From positions 23,835 through 87,834 of the forward strand of contig JAHJOQ010000059.1 in NCBI GenBank assembly GCA_018820315.1: a stretch of DNA of 64,000 nucleotides, written 5' to 3'. Positions 27,722 to 37,200 of the stretch are shown one piece after another. Each line of letters starts with the position of its first letter. The stretch's first letter is position 1. Both the position numbers and the translations under genes were made by a program. The notes below the pieces were generated by a model. The model was not told the origin of the DNA, did no database searches, and worked only from the letters and a program-made list of their open reading frames with translations. The stretch is from Candidatus Zixiibacteriota bacterium (GTDB taxonomy: Bacteria > Zixibacteria > MSB-5A5 > JAABVY01 > JAHJOQ01).

Positions 27722-27750
27722 TTGACTCTTTGGCGATCTTAGCTTACAAT
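27722..27750 (+). promoter_or_regulatory. Predicted sigma-70 promoter of the aldehyde dehydrogenase gene
   Basis: TTGACT (27722-27727), 17 bases, TACAAT (27745-27750). The start site would be near 27757, giving a leader of about 95 bases. Confidence 0.6.
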
Positions 27751-27851
27751 CGGGGCGGCGTTCGTGCGCTCTGCGACGATGTGTGTATGAAGCGCGTGTA
27801 TGCGATCATCGGAGACGGACTTTCAAATTCCTGTCTTACGGAGGTAAGAGA

Positions 27852-29384
27852 ATGAAAATAGATAATCTCGAAGGGATTCTCAAAGACCTTGGTCTTGAAG
27901 GGACCAATCTCGGTGCGAGCGACGGTGTCGACTGGTTCGGCAACGGCACGGAGAATGTCAGCATTTCACCGATCAACGGCCAGGTGATCGCCCGAGTCAA
28001 ACAGGCAAACGCCGATGATTACGATAGACTCGTGAAAGCTGGCCTCGCTGCGTTCAAAGTGTGGCGCGAAGTTCCGGCGCCGAAACGTGGCGATATCGTA
28101 CGGCAGCTCGGCGTCGCATTGCGCGAAAAGAAAGATGCACTGGGAACGCTCGTCACGATCGAAATGGGCAAGTCGATTCAGGAGGGTAAGGGCGAAGTCC
28201 AGGAGATGATCGACATCTGTGATTATGCCTGCGGCCAGTCTAGAATGCTCTACGGTGTGCAGACTCACAGCGAGAGAGCGTACCACCGCATGTATGAGCA
28301 GTGGCATCCACTCGGAATAGTTGGCATAATCAGCGCGTTCAATTTCCCTGTCGCGGTATGGTCATGGAACCTCGCAATAGCGCTCGTGTGCGGCGATGTC
28401 TGCCTCTGGAAACCGGCATCACCCGCACCGCTGACAGCAATCGCGTGCCAGAAGATATTCGAAAAAGTCCTCAAAGCGAACAAGCTCCCCGCTGGGATAT
28501 CATCGCTTGTAATCGGCAAAGGCTCCGACGTCGGCGAGTTGCTGCTCAATGATTCACGCATTCCGCTAATCAGCTATACAGGCTCGACGCGCATCGGCAA
28601 GCGCATTGCAGAGGTTGTCTCGTCAAGATTCGGAAAGACGATCCTCGAGCTGGGTGGCAACAACGCACTGATCGTCACCCAGAGTGCCGATCTCGAGCTG
28701 GCAGCGAAGGCTGTATTATTTGGTGCGGTCGGAACCGCCGGTCAGCGCTGTACATCGACACGCCGTGTGATTATCGAATCATCGATTTATGACAAGTTCA
28801 TGGCGCTTCTCGAGAAATACTACGGCAAGCTGACGTACGGCAATCCGATCGATCAGTCGAATCTGGTTGGGCCGATGGTCGACACCGGCGCGGTTGATAC
28901 ATACCTCAAAGCTATTGAGACGGTCAAGAAGCAGGGGGGCAAGATTCTCTGGGGTGGCGAGAAGCTTGACTATGAAGGTGACTGCTATGTGAAACCGGCT
29001 GTCGCGCTGGTCGAGAACAGCATGGAGATCGTGCAAGATGAGACATTTGCTCCGCTGCTTTATGTCATCAAATATGAAGGCGGTGTGATGAATGCGATCG
29101 CCCTCCAGAATGATGTTCCGCAGGGGCTGAGCTCATCAATCTTCACGAACAATCTGATTGAATCGGAGAAGTTCCTGTCATGCTTCGGTTCTGACTGTGG
29201 AATCGCGAATGTGAATGTCGGAACATCCGGCGCCGAAATCGGCCTCGCATTCGGTGGCGAGAAAGAGACCGGTGGTGGGAGAGAATCTGGAAGCGATGCC
29301 TGGAAGGGCTACATGAGACGTCAGTCCAACACGATCAACTGGTCGGGCGGAATGGAACTGGCCCAGGGCATTGAATTCGATTGA
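27852..29384 (+). CDS. NAD-dependent aldehyde dehydrogenase, ALDH7 / aminoadipate-semialdehyde type
   Basis: 510 residues from the ATG at 27852, 6 bases after GGAGGTAAG. Features are SAFNFPVAVWSWN (about 157-169) of the cofactor pocket, TGSTRIGKRI, the catalytic Glu in LELGGNNA (near 267) and the catalytic Cys in AGQRCTSTRR (near 301). The C-terminal GLAFGGEKETGGGRESGSD is characteristic of the ALDH7 (antiquitin) group. The group oxidises alpha-aminoadipate semialdehyde / piperideine-6-carboxylate in lysine catabolism, and other aldehydes. It is cytoplasmic. It precedes asparaginase and tryptophanase genes, which suggests amino-acid breakdown, though it has its own promoter and a 158-base gap follows. 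Confidence 0.9.
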   Translation: MKIDNLEGILKDLGLEGTNLGASDGVDWFGNGTENVSISPINGQVIARVKQANADDYDRLVKAGLAAFKVWREVPAPKRGDIVRQLGVALREKKDALGTLVTIEMGKSIQEGKGEVQEMIDICDYACGQSRMLYGVQTHSERAYHRMYEQWHPLGIVGIISAFNFPVAVWSWNLAIALVCGDVCLWKPASPAPLTAIACQKIFEKVLKANKLPAGISSLVIGKGSDVGELLLNDSRIPLISYTGSTRIGKRIAEVVSSRFGKTILELGGNNALIVTQSADLELAAKAVLFGAVGTAGQRCTSTRRVIIESSIYDKFMALLEKYYGKLTYGNPIDQSNLVGPMVDTGAVDTYLKAIETVKKQGGKILWGGEKLDYEGDCYVKPAVALVENSMEIVQDETFAPLLYVIKYEGGVMNAIALQNDVPQGLSSSIFTNNLIESEKFLSCFGSDCGIANVNVGTSGAEIGLAFGGEKETGGGRESGSDAWKGYMRRQSNTINWSGGMELAQGIEFD

Positions 29385-29542
29385 TTTTTCGTGCATAATC
29401 TGAGAATACCAAGCGCAGGGCAGTAAGTCCTGCGCTTAATGTTTTGGTTTAAGTTCCGCCTGTAAAGCTCTAAGAAGAAGAACGTTGCTGTTGTCATTCT
29501 TTGCCCTTGCTTTTGGCTATGCATTAGTTAGATTATTGCGTT

Positions 29543-30547
29543 ATGGAACCGCTCGCATACACAACACGGGGTAACGGAGTTGAATCGGTTCACTATGGTT
29601 CAATAGCCGTTACAGACAATCATGGCAGACTGCTCTACTATGCGGGTGATCCTGAATGGAATACGTTCACTCGCTCGTCTGCTAAACTGATTCAAGCGAT
29701 ACCGGTCTTCGAGTCGGGGGCCGTCGACAAATTCGGTTTCACAATCTCCGGTCAGGCAATCATGTGCGGATCGCACAATGGATCGCCGCGTCATGCCGCT
29801 CAGACGAAGGAGAATCTCGATAAGATAGGCATTGACGAATCGTATCTCAAGTGTGGCGTGCATCCGCCATCTGAATATAAAGTGAAAGACATCCTCCCTC
29901 GCAGCGATGAGGTGTTTTCTCCTCTCCAGCACAATTGCTCCGGCAAGCATTCGGGGCAGATCGCACTCGCGATTCAAATGGGCTGCGATCCGGCGAGGTA
30001 TCTCGAATTCGATTATGATGTGCAGCAGCGCGTGTTCGAGGCGGTCTGCCAGGTTTATGAGATGAATCCCGGCGATGTGAAGATCGGAACCGATGGCTGC
30101 TCGCTTCCAAATTTCGGAATGCCTCTGAAGAATATGGCGATTGCTTTCGCGAATATCATTACCGGCAGGACGAGCGTCACAGGTCGTGAGAAAGTGTTCG
30201 AGAGGATAGTCACTGCAATTCAAGCTGATCCGTTTATGGTATCCGGCGACAAGAGGTTCGATCTTGCGCTCATGCAGGCGCTGCCGGGCAAGATTATCTG
30301 CAAAGTCGGAGGCGAAGCGGTCGAATGTGTCGGCATCGCGGAGAAAGGTTGGGGATTGGCGGCGAAGATTTCTGACGGAAATGTTCGAGCACTTTATCCG
30401 GTAGTTGTGGAGGCTTTGCGCAAGCTCGAAATTCTGCCGGATGACCGGCTGCAGCATGTTGGTGATTTCGTTCGAACGAAGTTGTACAATTATAGAGATA
30501 TTCATTACGGAGATGTGGTACCGTCGTTTGAGTTGAAGAAGGGTTGA
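29543..30547 (+). CDS. L-asparaginase of the Rhizobium etli (thermolabile, AnsA-like) family
   Basis: 334 residues with the SxxK-type motifs of the unusual asparaginase family related to serine beta-lactamase-like folds: RSSAK (about 48-52), CGSHNG (about 75-80), and CSGKHSG (about 133-139). KIGTDGCSLPNFGMPL also matches the family. It lacks the threonine motifs of bacterial type I/II asparaginases. It hydrolyses L-asparagine to aspartate and ammonia and is predicted cytoplasmic, with no signal peptide. No clear ribosome site precedes the ATG. It lies between ALDH7-like and tryptophanase genes. Confidence 0.88.
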   Translation: MEPLAYTTRGNGVESVHYGSIAVTDNHGRLLYYAGDPEWNTFTRSSAKLIQAIPVFESGAVDKFGFTISGQAIMCGSHNGSPRHAAQTKENLDKIGIDESYLKCGVHPPSEYKVKDILPRSDEVFSPLQHNCSGKHSGQIALAIQMGCDPARYLEFDYDVQQRVFEAVCQVYEMNPGDVKIGTDGCSLPNFGMPLKNMAIAFANIITGRTSVTGREKVFERIVTAIQADPFMVSGDKRFDLALMQALPGKIICKVGGEAVECVGIAEKGWGLAAKISDGNVRALYPVVVEALRKLEILPDDRLQHVGDFVRTKLYNYRDIHYGDVVPSFELKKG

Positions 30548-30664
30548 CCACGCGAAGAGGATCTCGTTAATGCGACCTGTAGTGGAGAAGATCAAAGACG
30601 TTCCGTAAACACTCCCGCAGTTATCGATCTGATGATTGTGAACGCATTACTGTGGGAGAATGTC

Positions 30665-32080
30665 ATGAACAGCGAGTTTGATTTTCCGGTAGAACCGTAC
30701 CGTATAAAGGTCATCGAGCCGATTCGCCTGTTACCTCGCGATAAGAGGGAAGAGGTGATCCGGCAGGCATCGTTCAATATCTTCAACATAGCTGCCAGGG
30801 ACGTTTTCATCGACTTGCTCACCGATTCCGGCACGTCAGCTATGTCCGACGATCAATGGGCTGGAATGATGAAGGGGGATGAATCGTACGCAGGCTGTAA
30901 TAATTATTACCACTTTGTCGAGTCGATTCAGGATATCTTCGGATTCAAGCATGTCATGCCGGTGCATCAGGGAAGGGTGGCGGAGAACCTCCTGTTCTCG
31001 GTGACTCTGAAAGACGGCGACTTTGTCCCCAACAACACTCACTTCGATACAACTCGTGCCAACACCATGCACAAGGGGGGAAAGCCGGTCGATCTCATCA
31101 TAAAAGAGGGGAAAGATCCAAGTAGTTTGCATCCATTCAAAGGCAATATGGATATCGCCGCTCTCGAAGACTTCATAATCGAGAAAGGCAAGGAAAAGAT
31201 TCCTCTTATCATTATGACGATCACTAATAATACAGCCGCCGGGCAGCCGGTCTCGATGGATAACATCCGCAAAACAAGTGATATCTGTAAGAAGTACAGT
31301 ATCCCGTTCTTCTTCGATGCCGCGCGTTTTGCCGAAAACTGTTGGTTTATCAAGCATAGGGAAGAGGGATATCGCGATCGTGAGCCGATAGAGATTGCCC
31401 GCGAGATGTTCTCGTATGCCGATGGCTGCGTGATGTCTGCAAAGAAAGATGGTCTTGTCAACATGGGCGGTTTCATCGCGCTCAACGATGATGAACTGGA
31501 GCAGAAAATCACGAAACTGATGATCCTGATCGAAGGATTCAGGACATACGGCGGGCTTGCCGGGCGTGATCTCGAAGCTGTGGCAAGAGGTTTGCGTGAA
31601 TCTCTTGATCCTAACTATCTTGACTTTCGTACGGCGCAGGTGAAGTTTCTTGGCGATCGTCTTGTCGAGAAGGGAGTCCCGATCATTCAGCCCCCCGGAG
31701 GGCATGCGATATTTGTCGATGCGGGGGCGATGTTCCCGCATATACCTGCGTCGGATTATCCGGGGCAAACGCTCACCGTTGCGCTCTATCGTGAGGGGGG
31801 TATCAGAGGTGTCGAAATCGGTGGTCTGATGTTTGCCGAAAAAGATCCCGTGACGGGCGAGGAGATCAATCCCCCGCTCGAACTTGTGAGGCTCGCGATT
31901 CCACGAAGAGTCTATACGAATTCTCATCTTGATTATGTCGCACACGTCTGCGGCAAGATTGATTCATACAAAGAGAAGCTTCACGGATTCGAGATTGTCT
32001 ACCAGACGAAATACCTGCGGCACTTCACGATGAAGTTGAAGGAGAAGAATTCGAGCTCGACTGTTGATGTGAAATCGTAG
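30665..32080 (+). CDS. tnaA: Tryptophanase (PLP-dependent, TnaA-type)
   Basis: 471 residues from the ATG at 30665, 7 bases after GGGAG. The start FPVEPYRIKVIEPIR matches tryptophanase and tyrosine phenol-lyase N termini; an upstream ATG at 30632 has no ribosome site. The PLP lysine is in MSAKKDGLVNMGGF (about 260-273). Other landmarks are DAARFAEN, EGFRTYGGLAGRD and LRHFTMKLKE at the end. The substrate-specificity region reads IRGVEIGG, with Ile as in tryptophanase where tyrosine phenol-lyase has Arg (MERG). This favours tryptophan to indole, pyruvate and ammonia. The gene is cytoplasmic and ends at a hairpin. Confidence 0.92.
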   Translation: MNSEFDFPVEPYRIKVIEPIRLLPRDKREEVIRQASFNIFNIAARDVFIDLLTDSGTSAMSDDQWAGMMKGDESYAGCNNYYHFVESIQDIFGFKHVMPVHQGRVAENLLFSVTLKDGDFVPNNTHFDTTRANTMHKGGKPVDLIIKEGKDPSSLHPFKGNMDIAALEDFIIEKGKEKIPLIIMTITNNTAAGQPVSMDNIRKTSDICKKYSIPFFFDAARFAENCWFIKHREEGYRDREPIEIAREMFSYADGCVMSAKKDGLVNMGGFIALNDDELEQKITKLMILIEGFRTYGGLAGRDLEAVARGLRESLDPNYLDFRTAQVKFLGDRLVEKGVPIIQPPGGHAIFVDAGAMFPHIPASDYPGQTLTVALYREGGIRGVEIGGLMFAEKDPVTGEEINPPLELVRLAIPRRVYTNSHLDYVAHVCGKIDSYKEKLHGFEIVYQTKYLRHFTMKLKEKNSSSTVDVKS

Positions 32081-32103
32081 GTCAGCATCCTTGCGATGCT
32101 GAC
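32081..32103 (+). terminator. Hairpin directly after the tryptophanase stop
   Basis: A 9-bp stem, GTCAGCATC (32081-32089) with GATGCTGAC (32095-32103). There is no T-tract, so it may be part of the repeat cluster that follows or a Rho-dependent or stabilising 3' end. Confidence 0.4.
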
Positions 32104-32107
32104 AACG

Positions 32108-32248
32108 CGTGGCCGCGATCTCTGATCGCGGTTCGACGAAGTCGAACGAAGCAGGTAGGCTTTTCGTCAGGAATGGATTCCTGACGACTTTGGAGAATAG
32201 GCAAAACCACTTCGTTGCGCTCTGCGCAACTCCGGGATTTTGCCCTAC
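32108..32248. repeat. Modular palindromic repeat, copy 1
   Basis: Three modules. A: CGTGGCCGCGATCTCTGATC onward to GGTAGG, with palindromes CCGCGATC/GATCGCGG and TTCGAC/GTCGAA. B: GTCAGGAAT/ATTCCTGAC. C: GGCAAAA...TTTTGCC with an inner TTGCGC/GCGCAA and the tail CCTAC. Modules A and C recur at 32807 and 32967. Confidence 0.75.
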
Positions 32249-32305
32249 GAGAACCGTCAGAGAGAATGAAGTTGCCTTTCTATAGGCAAAGAAAGGAGAG
32301 TTCAG

Positions 32306-32779
32306 ATGGATAAGTACGATACTTTGCTTCTGGACTGGGCAGATTCCTCGAAGATTGATGAAGCGGAGTGCGGAAAGGTTGTCCAGGTATTCGGTTCTTG
32401 GATTGTCACAGAGGAAGGTCTAGTGTATGGAGGATCTCCTCATGTAGAGTACTTCATCGAAGCTTCGAGGCTTTGGGAAGTCAGGCCCCGTACAAGACAG
32501 TGGGATTGGTTGCTTCACATGGACGAAAAAGCGTGGATGAGTGATGCCGACGTATATTGCTTAAACACGGCATTCTTCTTTGCGTTGGACTTCTTCAGGG
32601 CCAAACAGCCAAGAGATTTTCAAGGTGCTGATACAGTCGGTACACTGTCTCTACAAGCCATCGGTTTGCTTAACCGAAGGCCTGGTGCTGGTGGTGAGAT
32701 TGGTAAGAAGCTGGATAATGCAGTCAAGAGATTGTCGAGCTACGAGCGTGACGACGATAAGGAACCACGGGAAAGATAG
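32306..32779 (+). CDS. Unknown 157-residue protein inside a repeat cluster
   Basis: The ATG has AAGGAGAG 7 bases upstream, a good site. No signal peptide or membrane helix. The sequence is mixed, with DKYDTLLLDWADSSKID at the start, an aromatic centre (RQWDWLLHMDEKAWM), AFFFALDFFRAKQP and a charged C terminus (YERDDDKEPRER). I recognise no family. It sits between copies 1 and 2 of the modular repeat, which may mark a recently gained gene. It could be an immunity or regulatory protein, but nothing in the sequence shows this. Confidence 0.6.
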   Translation: MDKYDTLLLDWADSSKIDEAECGKVVQVFGSWIVTEEGLVYGGSPHVEYFIEASRLWEVRPRTRQWDWLLHMDEKAWMSDADVYCLNTAFFFALDFFRAKQPRDFQGADTVGTLSLQAIGLLNRRPGAGGEIGKKLDNAVKRLSSYERDDDKEPRER

Positions 32780-32806
32780 CCTGTGACATGGTGAATCACT
32801 GGTGCA

Positions 32807-32905
32807 CGTGGCCGCGATCTCTGATCGCGGTTCGACGAAGTCGAACGAAGCAGGTAGGCAAAACCGCTGCGTCACATTTTATGTGACTCCGGGATTTTGC
32901 CCTAC
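32807..32905. repeat. Modular palindromic repeat, copy 2
   Basis: Module A is the same as in copy 1 and is joined directly to module C (GGCAAAACCGCTGCGTCACA ... TTTTGCCCTAC). Module B is missing. The inner hairpin of C differs (GTCACATTTTATGTGAC), showing that the loop sequence is free while pairing is kept. Confidence 0.75.
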
Positions 32906-32966
32906 AGTTTCCAGATTCCATTTTTCAACGGAATGACACCGCCCGCGGCGGCGTAACCGGTATGAG

Positions 32967-33155
32967 CGTGGCCGCGATCTCTGATCGCGGTTCGACGAAG
33001 TCGAACGAAGTAGATAGATTTCCGTCAGTAAGGGATTCCTGACGGCTCTGTGGCATTGGCAAAACCACTTCGTCACGCTCCGCGTGACTGGGGATTTTTT
33101 GCCCTACACTTGCTCGTCAGGATGGTGCTTTTCCGTCAGGAAAGGATTCCTGACG
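32967..33155. repeat. Modular palindromic repeat, copy 3 with extra B module
   Basis: Module A (32967 onward, nearly identical), module B (CCGTCAGTAAGGGATTCCTGACGG), module C with inner hairpin GTCACGCTCCGCGTGAC and tail CCTAC (to 33107), then a further B-like unit, CCGTCAGGAAAGGATTCCTG (about 33132-33155). It lies between copy 2 and the reverse-strand VOC gene. Confidence 0.75.
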
Positions 33156-33192
33156 GCGCAACACACGGCGCATGAGGATCCGCATCGTACGA

Positions 33193-33549
33193 TTATTTCT
33201 TCAGCGCCTCGAACAGACCGATGCTGTTGCCATCGAGATCAGTGAATAAACCATACCATCCGTGACCCGGAATTTCGGTCTTTGCTTTGACCAAAGTTGC
33301 GCCGAGCGAGACAGCTTTCTTGAGATAGGCAGTGCAGTCATCAACCTGGAAATACATATTGATATTGTCGCCAAGCTTGATATCGTCTGACTTGCCGAGC
33401 GCACCGCCAGGTTCCTGACCGGTGTTCACGAAAAGATAATCATCTCCCATGTCGTGAGTGATCTTCCACCCGAACAGGTCAGTGTAGAATTTCTCCGCCT
33501 TGGCGGGATCTTTTGTCGAGATCTCGAAATGACAAAGAGTGCCAGCCAT
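33193..33549 (-). CDS. VOC (glyoxalase/bleomycin-resistance-like) protein
   Basis: 118 residues from the ATG at 33549, 5 bases after TAGGAGG; an upstream in-frame start would remove that site. The single domain shows HFEISTKDPAKAEKFYTDLF (about 8-27), GWKI, GGAL, a YFQVDD centre and DLDGNSIGLFEA at the C terminus. This is the paired beta-alpha-beta-beta-beta arrangement of VOC proteins. Metal ligands of glyoxalase I are only partly suggested (H8, E113). Such single-domain proteins bind metals, small molecules or act in isomerisation; the substrate is unknown. It has its own predicted promoter at 33690-33717. Confidence 0.85.
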   Translation of the reverse strand: MAGTLCHFEISTKDPAKAEKFYTDLFGWKITHDMGDDYLFVNTGQEPGGALGKSDDIKLGDNINMYFQVDDCTAYLKKAVSLGATLVKAKTEIPGHGWYGLFTDLDGNSIGLFEALKK

Positions 33550-33689
33550 GATTCCTCCTATAAACATATCCTCGGTTCGTCGTCAATTCACTATGGACCT
33601 GATGTTTGTTGGAACGTCTCGATCACGGTTGCGTTCCTGATCAGGGCAAAATCGAAATACCGCACTAAATGATTCAAGATTGTTGTCTA

Positions 33690-33717
33690 TATATAATAGA
33701 TGTCCCCGGCGAGTCAA
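33690..33717 (-). promoter_or_regulatory. Predicted sigma-70 promoter of the VOC gene
   Basis: On the reverse strand: TTGACT (33717-33712), 16 bases, TATATA (33695-33690). Transcription would begin near 33683, giving a leader of about 130 bases. Confidence 0.5.
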
Positions 33718-34032
33718 TCATATTTGGGTCGAAATCGAATCGAGTAGCTCAATCTATGCCGCAACGTGAATTCGTTTGCACTTTCCCGGAACTTCGCGTT
33801 CTATATTTCAGTATCAATAGCGTGCTGTGGCTGGTGCACCGGCGCTCACATCGAAGAATTGCCTTAACCTAATAGCGTAACTCGCTGTGCAGCAACACCT
33901 CCACGCGTGTGCATATTTTGCACAATCTTCTGGCAGACGAATTGCAAACAATGAGCTACGTTGCGCCGCATTCTGAGCGTACTTGGTGTGAAACCATTGG
34001 GACATAAGGGTTGTTAAATCGATGGAAAAACC
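33718..34032. other. Intergenic stretch upstream of the envelope cluster
   Basis: No credible coding frame. The notable element is an inverted repeat, TGTGCA/TGCACA with a 5-base spacer (33908-33924), of operator-like shape. Confidence 0.35.
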
Positions 34033-34061
34033 TTGACACCGGAGCTAAGTTAGTCTAACTT
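34033..34061 (+). promoter_or_regulatory. Predicted promoter with palindromic operator over the -10 box
   Basis: TTGACA (34033-34038), 17 bases, TAACTT (34056-34061). A perfect palindrome AAGTTAG-T-CTAACTT occupies 34047-34061 and covers the -10 region, an arrangement typical of repressor operators. It drives the C25 peptidase gene and possibly the long array downstream. Confidence 0.6.
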
Positions 34062-34229
34062 GTTGTCGAATCGAAAGTAGAGGAGCCACTATAAGACATT
34101 GTTAAAGGGTTAAATTGAATTGCTTTTCTTGAGGATGATGACTTTTTGTGTCTTTCGAACCCTTTGACTGTCGAGGCGGCTTAATGAGCCGGATGCCAGC
34201 AATTCCGGTTTTTTTTGTTGTCCTTTGAA
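34062..34229 (+). promoter_or_regulatory. Structured 5' leader (candidate riboswitch or attenuator) of the C25 peptidase gene
   Basis: AAAGGGTT (34105-34112) pairs with AACCCTTT (34158-34165) and encloses a 45-base loop. Next, CGGCT/AGCCG (34177-34191) forms a hairpin that shares bases with the 5' arm of the terminator stem (34187-34210). The two cannot form together, giving an antiterminator/terminator pair just before the start codon. I could not match it to a known riboswitch class. Confidence 0.45.
34187..34216 (+). terminator. Terminator-like hairpin in the leader of the C25 peptidase gene
   Basis: CCGGA (34189-34193) pairs with TCCGG (34204-34208), extended by a G-T and an A-T pair, and is followed by eight T (34209-34216). 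No gene ends upstream on this strand, so attenuation of the downstream gene is the likely role. Confidence 0.6.
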
Positions 34230-37200
34230 ATGGAAGCGTTAGTGGCGAAACGATCGTCGACAAAATCAGTCATTGCAGCTCTTTTCTGTCTTGGTATCGC
34301 GGCAACAATATCGTCCGCCGCGCCTCTATATGGACATAGCGACTACCCGGACATTTCCGTCCTGTCTCTTTCCTCCGATGACATAGTCTTCACATACCGA
34401 CCCGAGCAGTCGAACTGGACTGTGGATCTCGGTAATGGCTCGAAGCTCTTCGATATTCCGAGGTGTGCCTATAACGAGAAGATTGGTGAGGCGCGCGTGC
34501 CGATCCGAGTTGTTCTCATAGGACTTCCGCCATCCGGCATGCCCGATATCTCTGTGCTGAGTTCGAGATTCGCAAGCATCGAACCAGGCGCAGTCTCTGT
34601 CAATCGCCCCCTGGAGACTTCATTCTATGACAATGCAAGATTTCAAAAGGCAAAGGCCTATGCGTCCTACCCGGTAGTTTCGTTTGGCAGGCCATATTTC
34701 ATCAGGGATCAACGGGTGATCGAGCTTCATATTGATCCGGTTCAGTTAGTCGGCAGCAACACTATTTCGACCGTTGCCGAGGAGATCACTATACGCTTGA
34801 CGTTCAATCAGGCACCAACCACGAACATGATGCCATCAGGTGACCAGAGATTCGAGAAAATATTCAGAGCGTCGCTTCTCAACTACGAGCAAGCCAGATC
34901 CTGGCGCGTGAGAGATGTCTCCGGCATTTCTCTATCAGGCGAATCAGAGATCAGTCCGTTTTCCCAGTCGAGCGATTGGATCAAGATCGGCGTCACACAG
35001 TCAGCGATCTACGGGATCACGCCAGCACAGCTCTCCGACCTCGGTGTCAATGTTGGCAATGTAGACCCTCGCACATTCCGCGTGTTTTGGGATGGTGGAA
35101 GGAATCTATCGAAAGACAATTCCGACCCGAGACCTCAGTACCGCGAGATTGCCATTGAGGTCACGGGTGATGAAGACGCAAGTTTCGATGGCGACGACCG
35201 CGTCATATTCTACATGCATGGCGCTGATTTTGTAGACATTGACAGTAGCGCGATCACGCCTCATGGGGTGAGAAATCCGTACACGACAGAAAACTTCGCA
35301 TGGTTGACCTACGGCGGAACTTTCTCTGACGATCCGCGTCGCATGAGCGATGTCTCGGTTACGCCTCAGGCCGCAGCACCGGTGTTTCACGATCAATTCA
35401 ATCAGTTCATTCGATTCGAAGAGGATAGGCTACTGGAGATCGGTTCCGAAGGCCACATCTTTGATTACTTTACATGGTATTGGCACGATGAGGGAGACTA
35501 CACAATCTCAATCCAGCTCGACGATCTCATCCCGTTTCAGGTATGCTCTCTGCTTGTCAGATCAGAAGATAATCCGGATGCCGGTGGCCTTGCCATCGAC
35601 ATCAATGGCGTGTGGCATGTCCCTGACGCGTACCCCGGACATGACAAGAAGTTCTTTGTGAATGATGGTGCCAGCGTGCTGAAGAACGGATTGAACAACC
35701 TAGTTTTCCACCAACAGCGTTATGGATTCACTCCGCTGCTCGACAACTTTGATTTGACATATCCACGAACTCTCAAGTATTCAGCCGGCACTTCAGATTT
35801 CTATACGTACAATTCGCCGGGCACACATAGATATTCACTCGACTTCGGTTCCACCGAGACGGGCAGCGCAGTGTTGCTGCATGTAACCGACCTCGACAAC
35901 CAGGCCTTTCTGACTGGAAGTGATTTTTCGGCAGGGAAGATGACGTTTGACTGGGTGTCTTCAATTCCCGGCTTCGATAGATTCGCGCTTGCCACTATAT
36001 CTCAATTGAGATCGCCGTCATCCCTGAGGCGCGTGACGCCAACCGACCTGAGCAATCCGCCCACAGGTGACCTCGTCGTTATTGCGCCGGAGAGTTTTCG
36101 ATCCGGAGTGACAGAGTACAAGTCATACAGAAAGCAGCAGGGCTATTCCATCGATTTTGTTCCACTCGACGACATTTACGCCAATTTCTCCGGAGGCAGG
36201 ATTGATCCCGTCGCCATAAGAGATTTTCTGAAATACTGTTTCGAAAGTTCTTTCACCCCACTGGGCGGAGCACTTCTGGTTGGCGACGGGCACTATGATT
36301 TCAGAAACAACCTCGGCAGAAATGTCGGTAATTTCGTGCCACCGTATGTCGTCGATGGGGATGAGACTGTATCTGACGAGAATTTCGTTAACTTCGCTGC
36401 TAAGGGCGTTCTCGATTCGGATTCGTCGTATGGTGCGGATCGCGGAGTCGATATGATTGTGGCGCGATGGCCTGTCAGATCCAGTTCAGAGGTCTCTGCG
36501 TACGTGACAAAACTGAAGGAGTATGAAAGCAGTTCCAACTACGGCCCTTGGAGAAACGTCCTGACTCTGGTCGCAGACGATGAGTTCAAGAGCAAACACA
36601 GCAAAGTCACCGAATCTGTTCACACTCAGCAGAGTGAGATTCTTGCGAGTGAACATATTCCACCGAGTGCGGAGGTTCAGAAGATATATATGACCGATTA
36701 CCCGTTCGACTCCTTCAATCAGAAGCCGAGAGCGAGAGCCAGGGTGATTCAGGCGATAAATGACGGCACAGTGATGATTAATTACATCGGACATGGAAAC
36801 CCTGATCTGTGGGCTGACGAGAGGGTGTTCTATTGGAAAGAAGATCTCTTCAAACTCACGAACAGGGACAAACTAGCAGTGATCTTCAACGGGTCATGCT
36901 CAATCGGCCAGTTTGATTCCCCGCTGCGCGAGGCGATGGCCGAAGAGCTTTTTCGTTACAATGACGGCGGCGCGATTGCCACGGTTGCTGCAACAAGGCT
37001 TGTCTTTTCGGATCCTAACGCGAAGTTTGCGTACAAAGCATACGACCTGCTCCTAGGTCCTGAAGAATATACCATTTGTGAGGCGGTATATGTCGCCAAG
37101 TTGCTCAGACAGCTCCCGTCCGGCTATCCGATTGACAATGACAGGAAATTTGTTGTGTTCGGAGATCCCCTGATGAACTTCGGCGTTCCGCAGAACGAGA

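Noticed and set aside
29600..30595. 331-codon reverse frame over asparaginase
   Set aside because: Antisense to a well-supported gene; the predicted protein shows no motif.
30836..31945. Long open frame (369 codons) on the reverse strand inside tryptophanase
   Set aside because: It is antisense to a gene with full family match and has no ribosome site or recognisable domain; codon-bias shadows explain it.
32108..33155. CRISPR array
   Set aside because: Repeat units are long, palindromic and modular, with irregular spacing and a gene between copies; no cas genes nearby.
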